Shown here one piece after another: positions 1 through 6,959 of a DNA stretch of 11,244 nt. The notes under the pieces were generated by a model, which did no database searches, was not told the DNA's origin, and saw only the letters and a list, made by a program, of their open reading frames with translations. The stretch covers positions 31,393 to 42,636 of the forward strand of contig DOZO01000069.1 of assembly GCA_003517965.1 (NCBI GenBank). Direction: 5' to 3'. Positions within the stretch are counted from its first letter, which is position 1; every line of letters begins with the position of its first letter. This stretch comes from Desulfobulbaceae bacterium. Lineage in GTDB: Bacteria > Desulfobacterota > Desulfobulbia > Desulfobulbales > Desulfurivibrionaceae. The position numbers and the translations under genes were made by a program.

Positions 1-26
1 GTGGTGCTGCTGAGACAGTTACGTGA
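1..26 (+). CDS. possible 3' tail of an upstream gene (partial)
   Basis: A reading frame open from the window edge ends at TGA (24-26) and would give the C-terminal residues GAAETVT. It stops 23 bases before the darP start, the spacing expected inside an operon. In E. coli the darP/yjgA gene lies next to pmbA (tldE), and TldD/PmbA proteins end in a Gly-rich tail, so such a gene is possible, but seven residues cannot establish it. A second frame open from base 1 ends at 58-60 and would overlap darP. Which frame is real cannot be decided here. Confidence 0.25.
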
Positions 27-49
27 ATACTACTTTAGCGGGAAGTTAC

Positions 50-652
50 ATGGCAACTAAAAAATCGAGCAGCAGCGACACCGAACAGCAAGAAATCTAT
101 GTAAGCCGTTCGGAAAAAAAACGACAAGCCAAGGACATTGAAGAGATCGCCAAGGAACTGATGGCCCTCTCCCCGGCCCTTATCAAAAAACTGCCCACAG
201 ATGATCTCTTGAAAACAGAACTGCACAATTCCCGCGACCTGAAAGGTGGCGCTCTCAAACGGCAGATCAAATTCATCGCCAGCATCCTGCGGGAAAACGG
301 GGCCGATGCGGTTCTCGCCTTTTTGACCGAACGTAAGGGATCCCATCTGAAACAAACCGGGGAGTTCCACGAGTTGGAACGGCTGCGGGAGGATATTATC
401 AGCGAAGTTATCATGGCAAGGGAAGAAGCCCAACGCAATCAGGAACACCTCACGGAAAGCTGGCAGTCCGAAACCATTGCCGTAGCCTGCCGCAGATTTC
501 CGGACTTAGACCATAATGCCCTGAAAAAATCGGCCCTGCGCTATGCCGCCACCCGCAAGCCTGTCCATCGTCGGGAAATGTTCCGGCAATTACACGCGGC
601 TATGGAACGTCAACAGTTTAATAAAACAACCCCGCCCTCCAGCGAGGCATAA
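50..652 (+). CDS. darP: DarP/YjgA (DUF615) ribosome maturation factor
   Basis: This 200-residue protein matches the DarP/YjgA family, which binds late 50S ribosomal precursors and helps maturation of the peptidyl-transferase region of 23S rRNA. Recognisable traits are the N-terminal SRSEKKRQAKDIEEIAKEL segment, the following LSPALIKKLPTDD stretch, the basic GGALKRQIKFIASILR segment and a charged all-helical C-terminal half (family knowledge: two helical bundles). The ATG at 50 is preferred over a GTG at 23 because GGGAAG lies six bases before it and MATKKSSSSD is a typical short polar leader. The length is normal for the family. The next gene starts nine bases after its stop with its own ribosome binding site, so the two are probably co-transcribed. 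Confidence 0.9.
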   Translation: MATKKSSSSDTEQQEIYVSRSEKKRQAKDIEEIAKELMALSPALIKKLPTDDLLKTELHNSRDLKGGALKRQIKFIASILRENGADAVLAFLTERKGSHLKQTGEFHELERLREDIISEVIMAREEAQRNQEHLTESWQSETIAVACRRFPDLDHNALKKSALRYAATRKPVHRREMFRQLHAAMERQQFNKTTPPSSEA

Positions 653-661
653 AGGACGCAT

Positions 662-1102
662 ATGGAATACCGCACCGGCTCGATCAAACGGGTGTTTACC
701 GTTCGCTTTGATGAAGGAGATGACTTTCTTGATGGCCTGCGTCAGCTCATCATCAAGGAAAATATCCGCTGCGCCTGGTTCCATATCTTGGGCGGCCTGC
801 GTAAGGCCGGAGTAGTTACCGGTCCCAAGGAACCGGTTATGCCCCCTGAACCGGTCTGGGCGCAGATAGACGGAGCCAGGGAAACCCTGGGCAGCGGCAG
901 TATCTACTGGGATGAGACACAGCCCCGCATCCATCTACATGCCGCCCTGGGCCACCACGGCGAAACCCTCACCGCCTGCGTGCGCAAGAACACCAAGGTC
1001 TATCTCATCCTGGAGGTTCTGATCCTCGAACTGGACGGCATCGAGGCCACCCGACCCTGGGTTACTTCAGGTGGTTTCAATCGTCTCACCTTTGACGCCT
1101 GA
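662..1102 (+). CDS. PPC/DUF296 domain protein (PCC-type, putative DNA-binding)
   Basis: The 146 residues form a single PPC domain (plants and prokaryotes conserved, DUF296). The start is typical (tolerates RxDEGDDFLDGL...), followed by the conserved AWFHILGGLRKAG strand-turn. The signature segment RIHLHAALGHHGETL contains H91, H93, H98 and H99; in family structures such histidines bind a metal at the trimer interface. The protein ends with the LILEVLILEL strand. In plants the domain accompanies AT-hook DNA-binding proteins; the role of stand-alone bacterial copies is unknown, so no reaction or target is claimed. The ATG at 662 has AAAGGA seven bases upstream and follows darP by nine bases, suggesting a shared transcript. 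Confidence 0.85.
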   Translation: MEYRTGSIKRVFTVRFDEGDDFLDGLRQLIIKENIRCAWFHILGGLRKAGVVTGPKEPVMPPEPVWAQIDGARETLGSGSIYWDETQPRIHLHAALGHHGETLTACVRKNTKVYLILEVLILELDGIEATRPWVTSGGFNRLTFDA

Positions 1103-1122
1103 CCTGCCCCTGTTTTTTTTAT

Positions 1123-1152
1123 TTGACTTTTCCCCCGACTTTCCCGCATCAT
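1123..1152 (+). promoter_or_regulatory. candidate sigma70 promoter for the CBM48 gene
   Basis: TTGACT (1123-1128) matches the -35 consensus at five of six positions. CATCAT (1147-1152), 18 bases later, matches -10 at four of six. The gap between the PPC gene and the CBM48 gene is 129 bases, long enough for a separate promoter. This is prediction only. Confidence 0.3.
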
Positions 1153-1231
1153 AAAAATAGTTCCCTATAAAAATGACGGTAATGTTGGGCATAACGCCCC
1201 TCCGCACAATACAGAGCAAGGGAGAAGTACC

Positions 1232-1549
1232 ATGGCAACCAAAGAGAAAGTAAAAAAAGCACCAGCCGTAAAAAAAACACGGGCAACGATGCCACCCATC
1301 GAATTTACTTTGATGGCACCCGAGGCCAAAGAGGTTTTTCTGGTAGGGGATTTCAATGGCTGGCAGCCAGAAGGTTTTAAGATGCGCAAATCCAAGGATG
1401 GCCTCTGCCAGAAAAAGGTACAACTCAAACCAGGACGTTACGAGTATCTTTTTATTGTTGATGGCAACTGGTGGACAGATCCCCAACATGACGCCCGTTG
1501 CTGCAATCCCTTTGGCATGGAAAACTCGGTGATCCATATCCAAGGCTAA
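1232..1549 (+). CDS. small CBM48/AMPK-type glycogen-binding domain protein
   Basis: The 105-residue protein is a lone early-set (isoamylase N-terminal or AMPK-beta type) carbohydrate-binding domain after a Lys/Ala-rich tail (residues 1-20). Family marks are FTLMAPEAKEVFLVGDFNGW (23-42), with W44 in the GDFNGWQP ligand loop, then LKPGRYEYLFIVDGNWW (66-81), DPQHDARCCNPFG (83-95) and a closing VIHIQ strand. In this family the aromatics bind alpha-glucan chains. A stand-alone copy suggests a glycogen-associated scaffold or sensor rather than an enzyme, which is inferred from the absence of any catalytic domain. GGGAGAAG lies five to twelve bases before the ATG. The gene converges on the histidine kinase with only 27 bases between stops. 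Confidence 0.85.
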   Translation: MATKEKVKKAPAVKKTRATMPPIEFTLMAPEAKEVFLVGDFNGWQPEGFKMRKSKDGLCQKKVQLKPGRYEYLFIVDGNWWTDPQHDARCCNPFGMENSVIHIQG

Positions 1550-1576
1550 GCCGCAGCAGAAGATACTGTTGCTCGC

Positions 1577-3235
1577 TCAAACCAAAGGCAGACGAACAGA
1601 AAAAATAGCACCCTGGGGCTGAGCATCTCGCAGCGAAATCTCCCCTCCATGACTGTGCACGATCTGCTGTACAATGGCCAGGCCTAACCCTGTGCCTGTT
1701 TCCCGGGTAGTAAAAAAAGGCTCAAATACCCTTTCCCTGATGTTTTCTTCAATGCCATGACCATTGTCAATAATCTCCAGGACAATGGTCATGGACTCCG
1801 GTATCTCCTCAGCCCGCAGCAAGATCATGCCCTGTTCCATATTCCGACAGGCATTGGCACTGTTGGCCACCAGATTTAGCAGCACCTGCCTGACAAGCTG
1901 GGGATCGGCCCAGCATTCAAGATCGGGCGAAATCTGCAAATCAAGAATCAGGTCGGCGTTCCAGCCAGGATCCTGACCAAGGGTTTCCATGGCCTCCCAT
2001 GCCAGATCCCGCAAGAAAAACAATTCCTTTGCCGGATTAACCGGCTTGGAGAAAAGAAGAAATTCATGGATTGTTGCATCCAGTCGGTCTGATTCCCGCA
2101 TGATGATACCAAACAACCGCTTATTAACCGAATCGTCTTTAGTTTCCCTGTCCAACAACTGCACGGCCCCAGAGATAGCAGCGAGAGGATTCCTGAGTTC
2201 ATGAGCAATACCGGCGGCCATTTTCCCAATAGTTGCCATTTTCTCGGCCTGTTGTACCTGGGCCTCCATCTTTTTTATCTGACTAAGATCCTGCATCGTG
2301 TAAACGCCGCCATTTTTGTTGTCCTCCTGAGCGGTTAACATGGAAAAGGAATATCCCACCGGTATCGTCTCCCCATTTTTCCGGGGAATGGTGGTCATGT
2401 GTCGCCGCTCATCTTGCAACAAAGCTGTTTTCATGCCAGGGAACATTTGAAAAAGTTTCTGGCCGATGATCTCCCCTGCCCTGTAATCTGTTATTCGTTC
2501 TGCCGCAGGATTGAAGGATGTTATCAGGTTGTCGGAATCAACCGTGATAATGCCGGTATTGATATCGTCAAAAATCTGTTTGTAAAGAAAAGAGAGCCGG
2601 TCATAGTCGCGCACGGTCTCAAACAATTCCGCTTCCGTTTTTTGCAACCGGGTAGAAAGCATAGAGCTTAAGATAGCAACCAGAAAAAAAGTGAGACTAT
2701 AGATGATGAAATAATGGAGAAGCATCTGGACGGCAGCCAGATGACTGGGGTAGGCCGAGACAAAACGAGCAGCATATCCGCCATACTCGACCAGAAGCAG
2801 GCCGCCAAAGAGCAGGGTACTCAACGTAGCAAACAGCAGGCTTCCCCGCCGAAAAAGCATGAAAGCTCCCATCAGAATCGGGAAAAAATACACCACCGTA
2901 AAAACAGACTGACTACCACCGGTAAAAAAAACCAGCAAAGTAACCAGGATAGTATCAAGGGTGATCTGCAGGTAGCCGAAGCGGGAATAACAATGAATAA
3001 CCCGTAGCATTAGAGCAGACAGGATGGTGAACAAGTAGAGTCCGGCAATGAAATAGGCAAGATAATGCAGCGGAGGAAGAAAGATGGACGGCGTCTTGGT
3101 CTGAAGCAGAACACTGCTCCCCAACATCAGGGAGAGAAAAAGTACCCTGAAAAACAGCAGCCACTGGATCTGTTTTTTGAGATGAATATTGGCGGCAAGC
3201 GAGCCGGTCTGCGGGCAAAGATCAGGAAGTCTCAT
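1577..3235 (-). CDS. six-TM PAS-domain sensor histidine kinase (PilS/NtrB-like), orphan
   Basis: This 552-residue membrane kinase has about six hydrophobic helices at residues 26-44, 54-77, 88-104, 111-128, 133-150 and 170-192. A PAS domain follows at about 212-320 (DINTGIITVDSDNLITSFNPAA). The HisKA domain has an H-box with phospho-acceptor H345 (GIAHELRNPLAA). The ATPase has N454/N458, D490 in DNGHGI, FEPFFTT and the GTGLGLA lid at 514-520. The layout resembles PilS and related kinases that phosphorylate NtrC-family activators, but no response regulator lies next to it, so its target is unknown. Its ATG overlaps the GIY-YIG stop by four bases (ATGA), so it is translated by coupling at the end of a minus-strand operon. 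Confidence 0.92.
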   Translation of the reverse strand: MRLPDLCPQTGSLAANIHLKKQIQWLLFFRVLFLSLMLGSSVLLQTKTPSIFLPPLHYLAYFIAGLYLFTILSALMLRVIHCYSRFGYLQITLDTILVTLLVFFTGGSQSVFTVVYFFPILMGAFMLFRRGSLLFATLSTLLFGGLLLVEYGGYAARFVSAYPSHLAAVQMLLHYFIIYSLTFFLVAILSSMLSTRLQKTEAELFETVRDYDRLSFLYKQIFDDINTGIITVDSDNLITSFNPAAERITDYRAGEIIGQKLFQMFPGMKTALLQDERRHMTTIPRKNGETIPVGYSFSMLTAQEDNKNGGVYTMQDLSQIKKMEAQVQQAEKMATIGKMAAGIAHELRNPLAAISGAVQLLDRETKDDSVNKRLFGIIMRESDRLDATIHEFLLFSKPVNPAKELFFLRDLAWEAMETLGQDPGWNADLILDLQISPDLECWADPQLVRQVLLNLVANSANACRNMEQGMILLRAEEIPESMTIVLEIIDNGHGIEENIRERVFEPFFTTRETGTGLGLAIVQQIVHSHGGEISLRDAQPQGAIFSVRLPLV

Positions 3236-3528
3236 CTGGCTTCAGCTCTTGTCTGGCCGTAATGGGCGGCAATCGCCATTTTCTTGGCTCTGGTAAGCTT
3301 CTTGATCTGACCTTCCCGTTGGGTTGCTTGCGCTCTGGAGGCGACCTGTTCAGCGTAAACCAGATGCACTGGCCGTCGCCCCCTGGTGTATTTCGCTCCC
3401 TTATCCGCGGAGTTATGTTCTGCGAGTCTTCGTGCCAGGTCTTTGGCAATCCCGCAATAGAAGGTGCCATCCTGACAGCTAACCAGATAGACAAACCAGG
3501 CGGGCAGATTGAGGGGGGGTGTCACCAT
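3232..3528 (-). CDS. GIY-YIG domain protein (UPF0213/YhbQ type)
   Basis: A 98-residue single-domain GIY-YIG protein. The signature is a VYLVSCQDGTFYCGIA segment (the GIY part reads VYL, the YIG part reads YCG). The family Arg follows in DLARRLAEHN and the catalytic-type Glu in ATQREGQIKKLTRAKK. This compact class is related to the nuclease domain of UvrC and SLX1. The cellular role of most stand-alone copies is unsettled; DNA end or repair activity is known for some. The start is fixed by coupling: its ATG shares one base with the SUI1 stop (TGATG), and its own TGA overlaps the kinase ATG by four bases. It has no strong Shine-Dalgarno of its own. Confidence 0.9.
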   Translation of the reverse strand: MVTPPLNLPAWFVYLVSCQDGTFYCGIAKDLARRLAEHNSADKGAKYTRGRRPVHLVYAEQVASRAQATQREGQIKKLTRAKKMAIAAHYGQTRAEAR

Positions 3529-3947
3529 CAGCCACCGGCCTTTTTTGTCTTATAGCCAAGGCGGACGAGCTCCACAAGCACCACCTCCCGCTGATCGCCC
3601 TGCACCTCGATCACCCCGTTTTTCACGGTGCCACCGCTGCCGCAACGCTGTTTGAGCTGCCTGGCAAGGGCGATCAACTCCGATTCAACCAGTGGCAAAC
3701 CGCTGATCAAGGTCACGCCACTGCCCTTGCGGCCCTTGGTTTCCCGCGAGATCCGGACGATGCCGTCGTCTTTGGCCGGGGCCTTTTTGCACCCAGAGGG
3801 TATAAGTTTCGTTTGAGCAGGCAAGCTGCTCAACTCAGCTTTATGCCCACAGGCGCACTGAGACACAGGCTTTTCGCATTTCGGGCAGGTTCGGCCATGT
3901 TCTGTTGAATAGACCAGGCCGGAACCGTCTGCTGATTTCTTGCGCAT
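3528..3947 (-). CDS. yciH: SUI1/eIF1-like translation factor (YciH family)
   Basis: About 139 residues. The N-terminal segment GSGLVYSTEHGR is followed by a small Cys cluster, CPKCEKPVSQCAC, which could bind zinc, then the SUI1 fold: IVRISRETKGRKGSGVTLISGLP, an LARQLKQRCGSGGTVKNGVIEVQGD core and a closing strand. These are the marks of YciH, the bacterial eIF1 homologue thought to affect start-codon selection and stress-time translation. Three starts are possible (TTG 3962, ATG 3953, ATG 3947). The ATG at 3947 is chosen because GAG lies six bases upstream and MRKKSADGSGLVYS fits family N-termini. Its stop overlaps the GIY-YIG start by one base. Confidence 0.9.
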   Translation of the reverse strand: MRKKSADGSGLVYSTEHGRTCPKCEKPVSQCACGHKAELSSLPAQTKLIPSGCKKAPAKDDGIVRISRETKGRKGSGVTLISGLPLVESELIALARQLKQRCGSGGTVKNGVIEVQGDQREVVLVELVRLGYKTKKAGG

Positions 3948-3992
3948 ATTCATCTCAAGCAAAGTCAGGTTAGCAGATTTTGCGGCATACGG

Positions 3993-4823
3993 TTATTCGA
4001 TGAACAAATCGACAACTCTCTTTGCATTGGCAGGATTCAAGACCAAGGCTCCATGACCGTTTTCGGTATCTTCTATGCTGGCGATGACCTCTGCGCCTTG
4101 TTCGTTCAGCCACCTTGCCGTGCGGCGCATACCAGGAATTCCGTCACGATCAGGATTCCTGTCTTTCGCCCCAGCCACAGTAATCCATCTGGTTCCGCGT
4201 AAGGGATGATCGCCAAACCTGCCGGAAATGATCTCGCGAGTCGGAGGAAAATCCATCCCTACTCCCCCGGAACTGGCTACGATCAATGAGAAATACCGCC
4301 TGCCGCGGCCGGCATCGAGTGCCGCTACAGCGTAAGAGTTGGCAGCGCCCCGACTAAAACCGTGCAACATCACCTTGCGCGGTTGCCCGCCGAGTTTTTT
4401 CAAGATTAAATCTACTTCCCTGTAGATTTGATGCGGCTTCAGGTACGAGTCGTTGGCATCGCTCTTCCCGTTCCACCATTGCAGACAGATCAAGCCGATA
4501 TTGCGTTCCTGCAAAAACTTATGCCAGATGGCAAGATCATCGGTAGCAAAACCCTTACTCCCATGCAACGAAACTATCCAATGTGACGGCTCAGAATTAT
4601 CTGGTTTCCAAACCGTCAGAAAACTCTGCCCGTCTGAGGTGGGAAACACTTGGGGATAGAGCCTTTCACTATCTGCGTACCAACGGCTATGCTGTGCGAG
4701 TTGAAATACAGCTGAGGCACTCGGCGGCAGATCAGCCGAATGAACGATCATTGAATATGTAACGAGCCAGCACGTTAGCCAAACAGTCACCAGACGCCAG
4801 ATGTTTGTTCGAGTGAATTTCAT
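3993..4823 (-). CDS. exported alpha/beta hydrolase (esterase-like)
   Basis: The protein has 276 residues when started at the ATG at 4823. GAAAGAG lies six to twelve bases before this start, while the ATG at 4844 has no ribosome binding site and would put charged residues before the leader. A signal peptide is clear: KFTRTNIWR, a hydrophobic core (11-27) and a likely cut after SMIVHSA (about residue 30). The mature part is an alpha/beta hydrolase with an HG oxyanion turn (LHGSKG, 86-91), nucleophile elbow GFSRG with S157, a likely acid D221 or D226 in GAKDRNPDRDG, and H257 in ENGHGAL. It is probably a periplasmic esterase or peptidase-like enzyme of the PHB-depolymerase/dienelactone-hydrolase kind; the substrate cannot be read. 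It may be transcribed with pepF upstream, though a large hairpin lies between them. Confidence 0.82.
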   Translation of the reverse strand: MKFTRTNIWRLVTVWLTCWLVTYSMIVHSADLPPSASAVFQLAQHSRWYADSERLYPQVFPTSDGQSFLTVWKPDNSEPSHWIVSLHGSKGFATDDLAIWHKFLQERNIGLICLQWWNGKSDANDSYLKPHQIYREVDLILKKLGGQPRKVMLHGFSRGAANSYAVAALDAGRGRRYFSLIVASSGGVGMDFPPTREIISGRFGDHPLRGTRWITVAGAKDRNPDRDGIPGMRRTARWLNEQGAEVIASIEDTENGHGALVLNPANAKRVVDLFIE

Positions 4824-4850
4824 AGTTACTCTTTCGGTTGTCATTTTTTA

Positions 4851-4908
4851 ATTGGCCAGTTAAGGCATTTGGCACCTTGAAAGTCAAGCTGCCAAACTTA
4901 ACCCCAAT
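4851..4908. repeat. 58-bp imperfect palindrome containing a diverged RAYT-end motif
   Basis: The arms pair from outside to inside: ATTGG (4851-4855) with CCAAT (4904-4908), GTTAAG (4859-4864) with CTTAAC (4897-4902), TTTGGCA (4868-4874) with TGCCAAA (4890-4896), and CTTGA (4876-4880) with TCAAG (4884-4888), leaving an AAG loop. Read on the minus strand, it contains GACCATTGGGGT (continuing to 4913) and GCTTGACTTTC. Both are also found at the RAYT ends, here separated by extra bases. It lies between pepF and the hydrolase. No T-run follows on either strand, so it is not a standard intrinsic terminator. Confidence 0.7.
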
Positions 4909-4924
4909 GGTCTTCCACACCGTA

Positions 4925-6697
4925 TTATTCCACCATTTTCAACATCCCGTCAATAGTGTTCAACCCACCAAGCCAGAAGGCCGGGTCATCCAGATTGACG
5001 CCAAAGGGCTTAAGCAATTCAGCCGGGGTATCACTGCCTCCGGCGCGCAATAGTTCAAGATACTTAGGGACAAAGGCCGCCCCGTCTTCCTGATAGAGAT
5101 TATACAGAGCCAGAACCAAAAGTTCGCCAAAGGCATAGGAATAGACATAGCCAGGGGTGTTCAGGAAATGGGGGATATACGACCACCAGATCCCGTAATC
5201 CTCCCTTAAGCTGACCGAATCGGCAAACATGGCCCGCTGGGTGGTGAGCCAGTGGCGGGCCAGCTCTGCAGGGGAGAGTTCGCCGCTTTCCCGCCGGGCG
5301 TTGTGCACCGCATGCTCGAAGCGGTTCATGGAAACTTGGCGGAACACGGTGGCAAAGATGGACTCCAGTTTCTGGCAGATGAAGGCCCGCCGTTCCTCCG
5401 GGTTGGTCAGGAGCCTGACCTGGGAGTTGAACAGGAGCAGCTCGGCGAACACCGAGGCGGTCTCGGCCAGAACCAGGGTGGTGGAGGAATTGTAATAACC
5501 GTTCCTGGCGGCCAGGAACTGGTGCACCCCATGCCCCAACTCGTGGGCCACGGTGGAGATGTCGCGCAGGCTGCCGGTGTAGTTCACCATTACATAGGGA
5601 TGCACCTCCGGCACGCAGGGGTGGGCAAAAGCCCCGCCCCGTTTGCCTTCGAGGATCGGGGCGTGAATCCAGTATCGTTCAAAGAATTGCCCGGCGATTT
5701 CCCCCATCTCCAGAGAAAAATCATCAAAGGAAGCCAGCACCATCTCCCTGCAGGTATCCCAAGGCACCAGGGCCGTGGGCAAGTGAGGCAAGGGGGCATA
5801 GCGGTCATAATCGCACAACGATTCCAGACCGAGAATCCCCTTTTTGAGCCGGTAGTAACGCTGGACAATATCGTAGCGGGCCGTGACCGCCTCGACCAGC
5901 ACCGTAACGGTTTGGTCCTCCAGTTCATTGTAGAGGTTCATGGAGCTGACCCAGGATTCGTACTTGCGGAGCCGATCGTCGATCATCTTTTCTGCCAGCA
6001 AGGTATTGAAGATGTGGGTCAAAACATGAAGCTGGCTGTTAAGCCCGGCGGTGAGCTCGTCAGCCGCCTGAGACCGGACGACTCGATCCGGGCTGTAGAG
6101 GTCAGTCAAGACTTCCTCTTCAGTCCGTTGTTTTTCCCCGAACTTTAGATTGCCCATGATCTTTTCAAAAAGGTTGATCCAGCTGGAGCGTCCCACCGGT
6201 GCCTTTTCGATGAGCAGGGTTTCCTCGGCCATGGAAAGCAAATGCCGGGCATAACGCCGCATGCTTGCAAGATAATGGCGGTATTGAGCCAGGGTCTCCC
6301 CAGCCAGCAAGGTATTGGCCGCGGAGTCCTCCACCTTGCTCCATTCCAACTCAAAAAATACGGTCTCCCGGCCGATCCGACTGCCCGCCTCCTTGATTTT
6401 TTGCAAAAAAGCGCCGGCCGGGGCGTTCTGTATTTGGGTGGTGAAATTGAGAAAGGCAAAGGTGCCAATTCTGCCCATCATGGTTTCAAGCTTTTCCAGG
6501 CGCAAGACCAGGGCGAGAAGCTGACCCGCGTCAAGGCTTGCGACTTTGCCCGCGAACTGTTCCTTGATAGCTTTCGCTTCCTGCTCGCACCAGGCAATAT
6601 CGGTCTCAACCTTGGGATCATCAAGGTCCTGGTACAGATCGGCAAGCTGCCAGAGAATCTCCGTGGTGCCGAGTTGTTCGTTTAATGGATTGGTCAT
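4925..6697 (-). CDS. pepF: M3 family oligoendopeptidase F (zinc metallopeptidase)
   Basis: This 590-residue protein has the usual length and layout of the PepF/M3 family. A long helical N-terminal half (residues 1-330, PepF N-terminal region around 110-190) is followed by the catalytic M3 domain. The zinc motif HELGH is at 385-389, with third ligand E412 in VLAETASVFAE. The substrate-side Gly/Tyr loop CVPEVHPYVMVNYTGSLRDISTVAHELG precedes it, and a Tyr-rich closing segment PGYVYSYAFGELL lies near the C-terminus. The enzyme degrades short peptides in the cytoplasm; there is no signal peptide. AAAGGA lies eight bases before the ATG at 6697. It heads the minus-strand gene run; a palindrome lies about 56 bases upstream of its start. 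Confidence 0.94.
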   Translation of the reverse strand: MTNPLNEQLGTTEILWQLADLYQDLDDPKVETDIAWCEQEAKAIKEQFAGKVASLDAGQLLALVLRLEKLETMMGRIGTFAFLNFTTQIQNAPAGAFLQKIKEAGSRIGRETVFFELEWSKVEDSAANTLLAGETLAQYRHYLASMRRYARHLLSMAEETLLIEKAPVGRSSWINLFEKIMGNLKFGEKQRTEEEVLTDLYSPDRVVRSQAADELTAGLNSQLHVLTHIFNTLLAEKMIDDRLRKYESWVSSMNLYNELEDQTVTVLVEAVTARYDIVQRYYRLKKGILGLESLCDYDRYAPLPHLPTALVPWDTCREMVLASFDDFSLEMGEIAGQFFERYWIHAPILEGKRGGAFAHPCVPEVHPYVMVNYTGSLRDISTVAHELGHGVHQFLAARNGYYNSSTTLVLAETASVFAELLLFNSQVRLLTNPEERRAFICQKLESIFATVFRQVSMNRFEHAVHNARRESGELSPAELARHWLTTQRAMFADSVSLREDYGIWWSYIPHFLNTPGYVYSYAFGELLVLALYNLYQEDGAAFVPKYLELLRAGGSDTPAELLKPFGVNLDDPAFWLGGLNTIDGMLKMVE

Positions 6698-6752
6698 GAT
6701 TGTGTTCCTTTGTTAGCGCCATGCATCAAGACTGAGTGTGCAGGGTTAAGCT

Positions 6753-6930
6753 TGTGCAAAATTTGCACATACTGACTATTCTCTCAAACTCGCAGTGATG
6801 ATAGTGGCTCCAGATTATGATATTTGAGGCGGCGGGAAACCCGCCGCTTACACTCAGTTTAAACTGCCAAGAAATCCTCGGTAGTTGCCACACCGGTTTG
6901 TATTAACCGGCAATATGCAAATTTTGCACA
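6753..6930. repeat. 178-bp palindrome-dense block with 17-bp terminal inverted repeats
   Basis: The block is bounded by TGTGCAAAATTTGCACA (6753-6769, itself a palindrome of two 8-bp arms) and its inverted copy TATGCAAATTTTGCACA (6914-6930, 16 of 17 positions matching). Inside are a GC-rich hairpin at 6829-6847 (GCGGCGGG, AAA loop, CCCGCCGC), a perfect 12-bp palindrome CAGTTTAAACTG (6855-6866) and a hairpin CCGGTT/AACCGG (6893-6910). A further 9-bp inverted pair, ACTGAGTGT (6731-6739) with ACACTCAGT (6850-6858), crosses its left border. It lies directly against the RAYT element. It may be a REP/MITE-like unit, or the control region of pepF with two sites for one dimeric regulator. Confidence 0.6.
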
Positions 6931-6959
6931 CTCTCCTTGGGGTCAGGCTTGCCTTTCTG

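Noticed and set aside
1103..1122. T-run after the PPC gene as an intrinsic terminator
   Set aside because: Eight Ts are present at 1113-1120, but only weak, gapped pairing is found before them, so a terminator cannot be supported.
1551..1572. Hairpin GCAGCAG/CTGTTGC between the convergent CBM48 and kinase genes
   Set aside because: Seven base pairs with one G-T pair and no T-run on either strand; too weak for a terminator call.
4851..4908. Intrinsic terminator of pepF
   Set aside because: The hairpin is strong, but no T-run follows on the minus strand; it is listed as a repeat/palindrome instead.
5252..6148. Long plus-strand open frame of 298 codons opposite pepF
   Set aside because: It is antisense to a well-conserved M3 peptidase, has low-complexity Gly/Gln/His-rich content and no recognisable domain; it follows from the codon use of the real gene.
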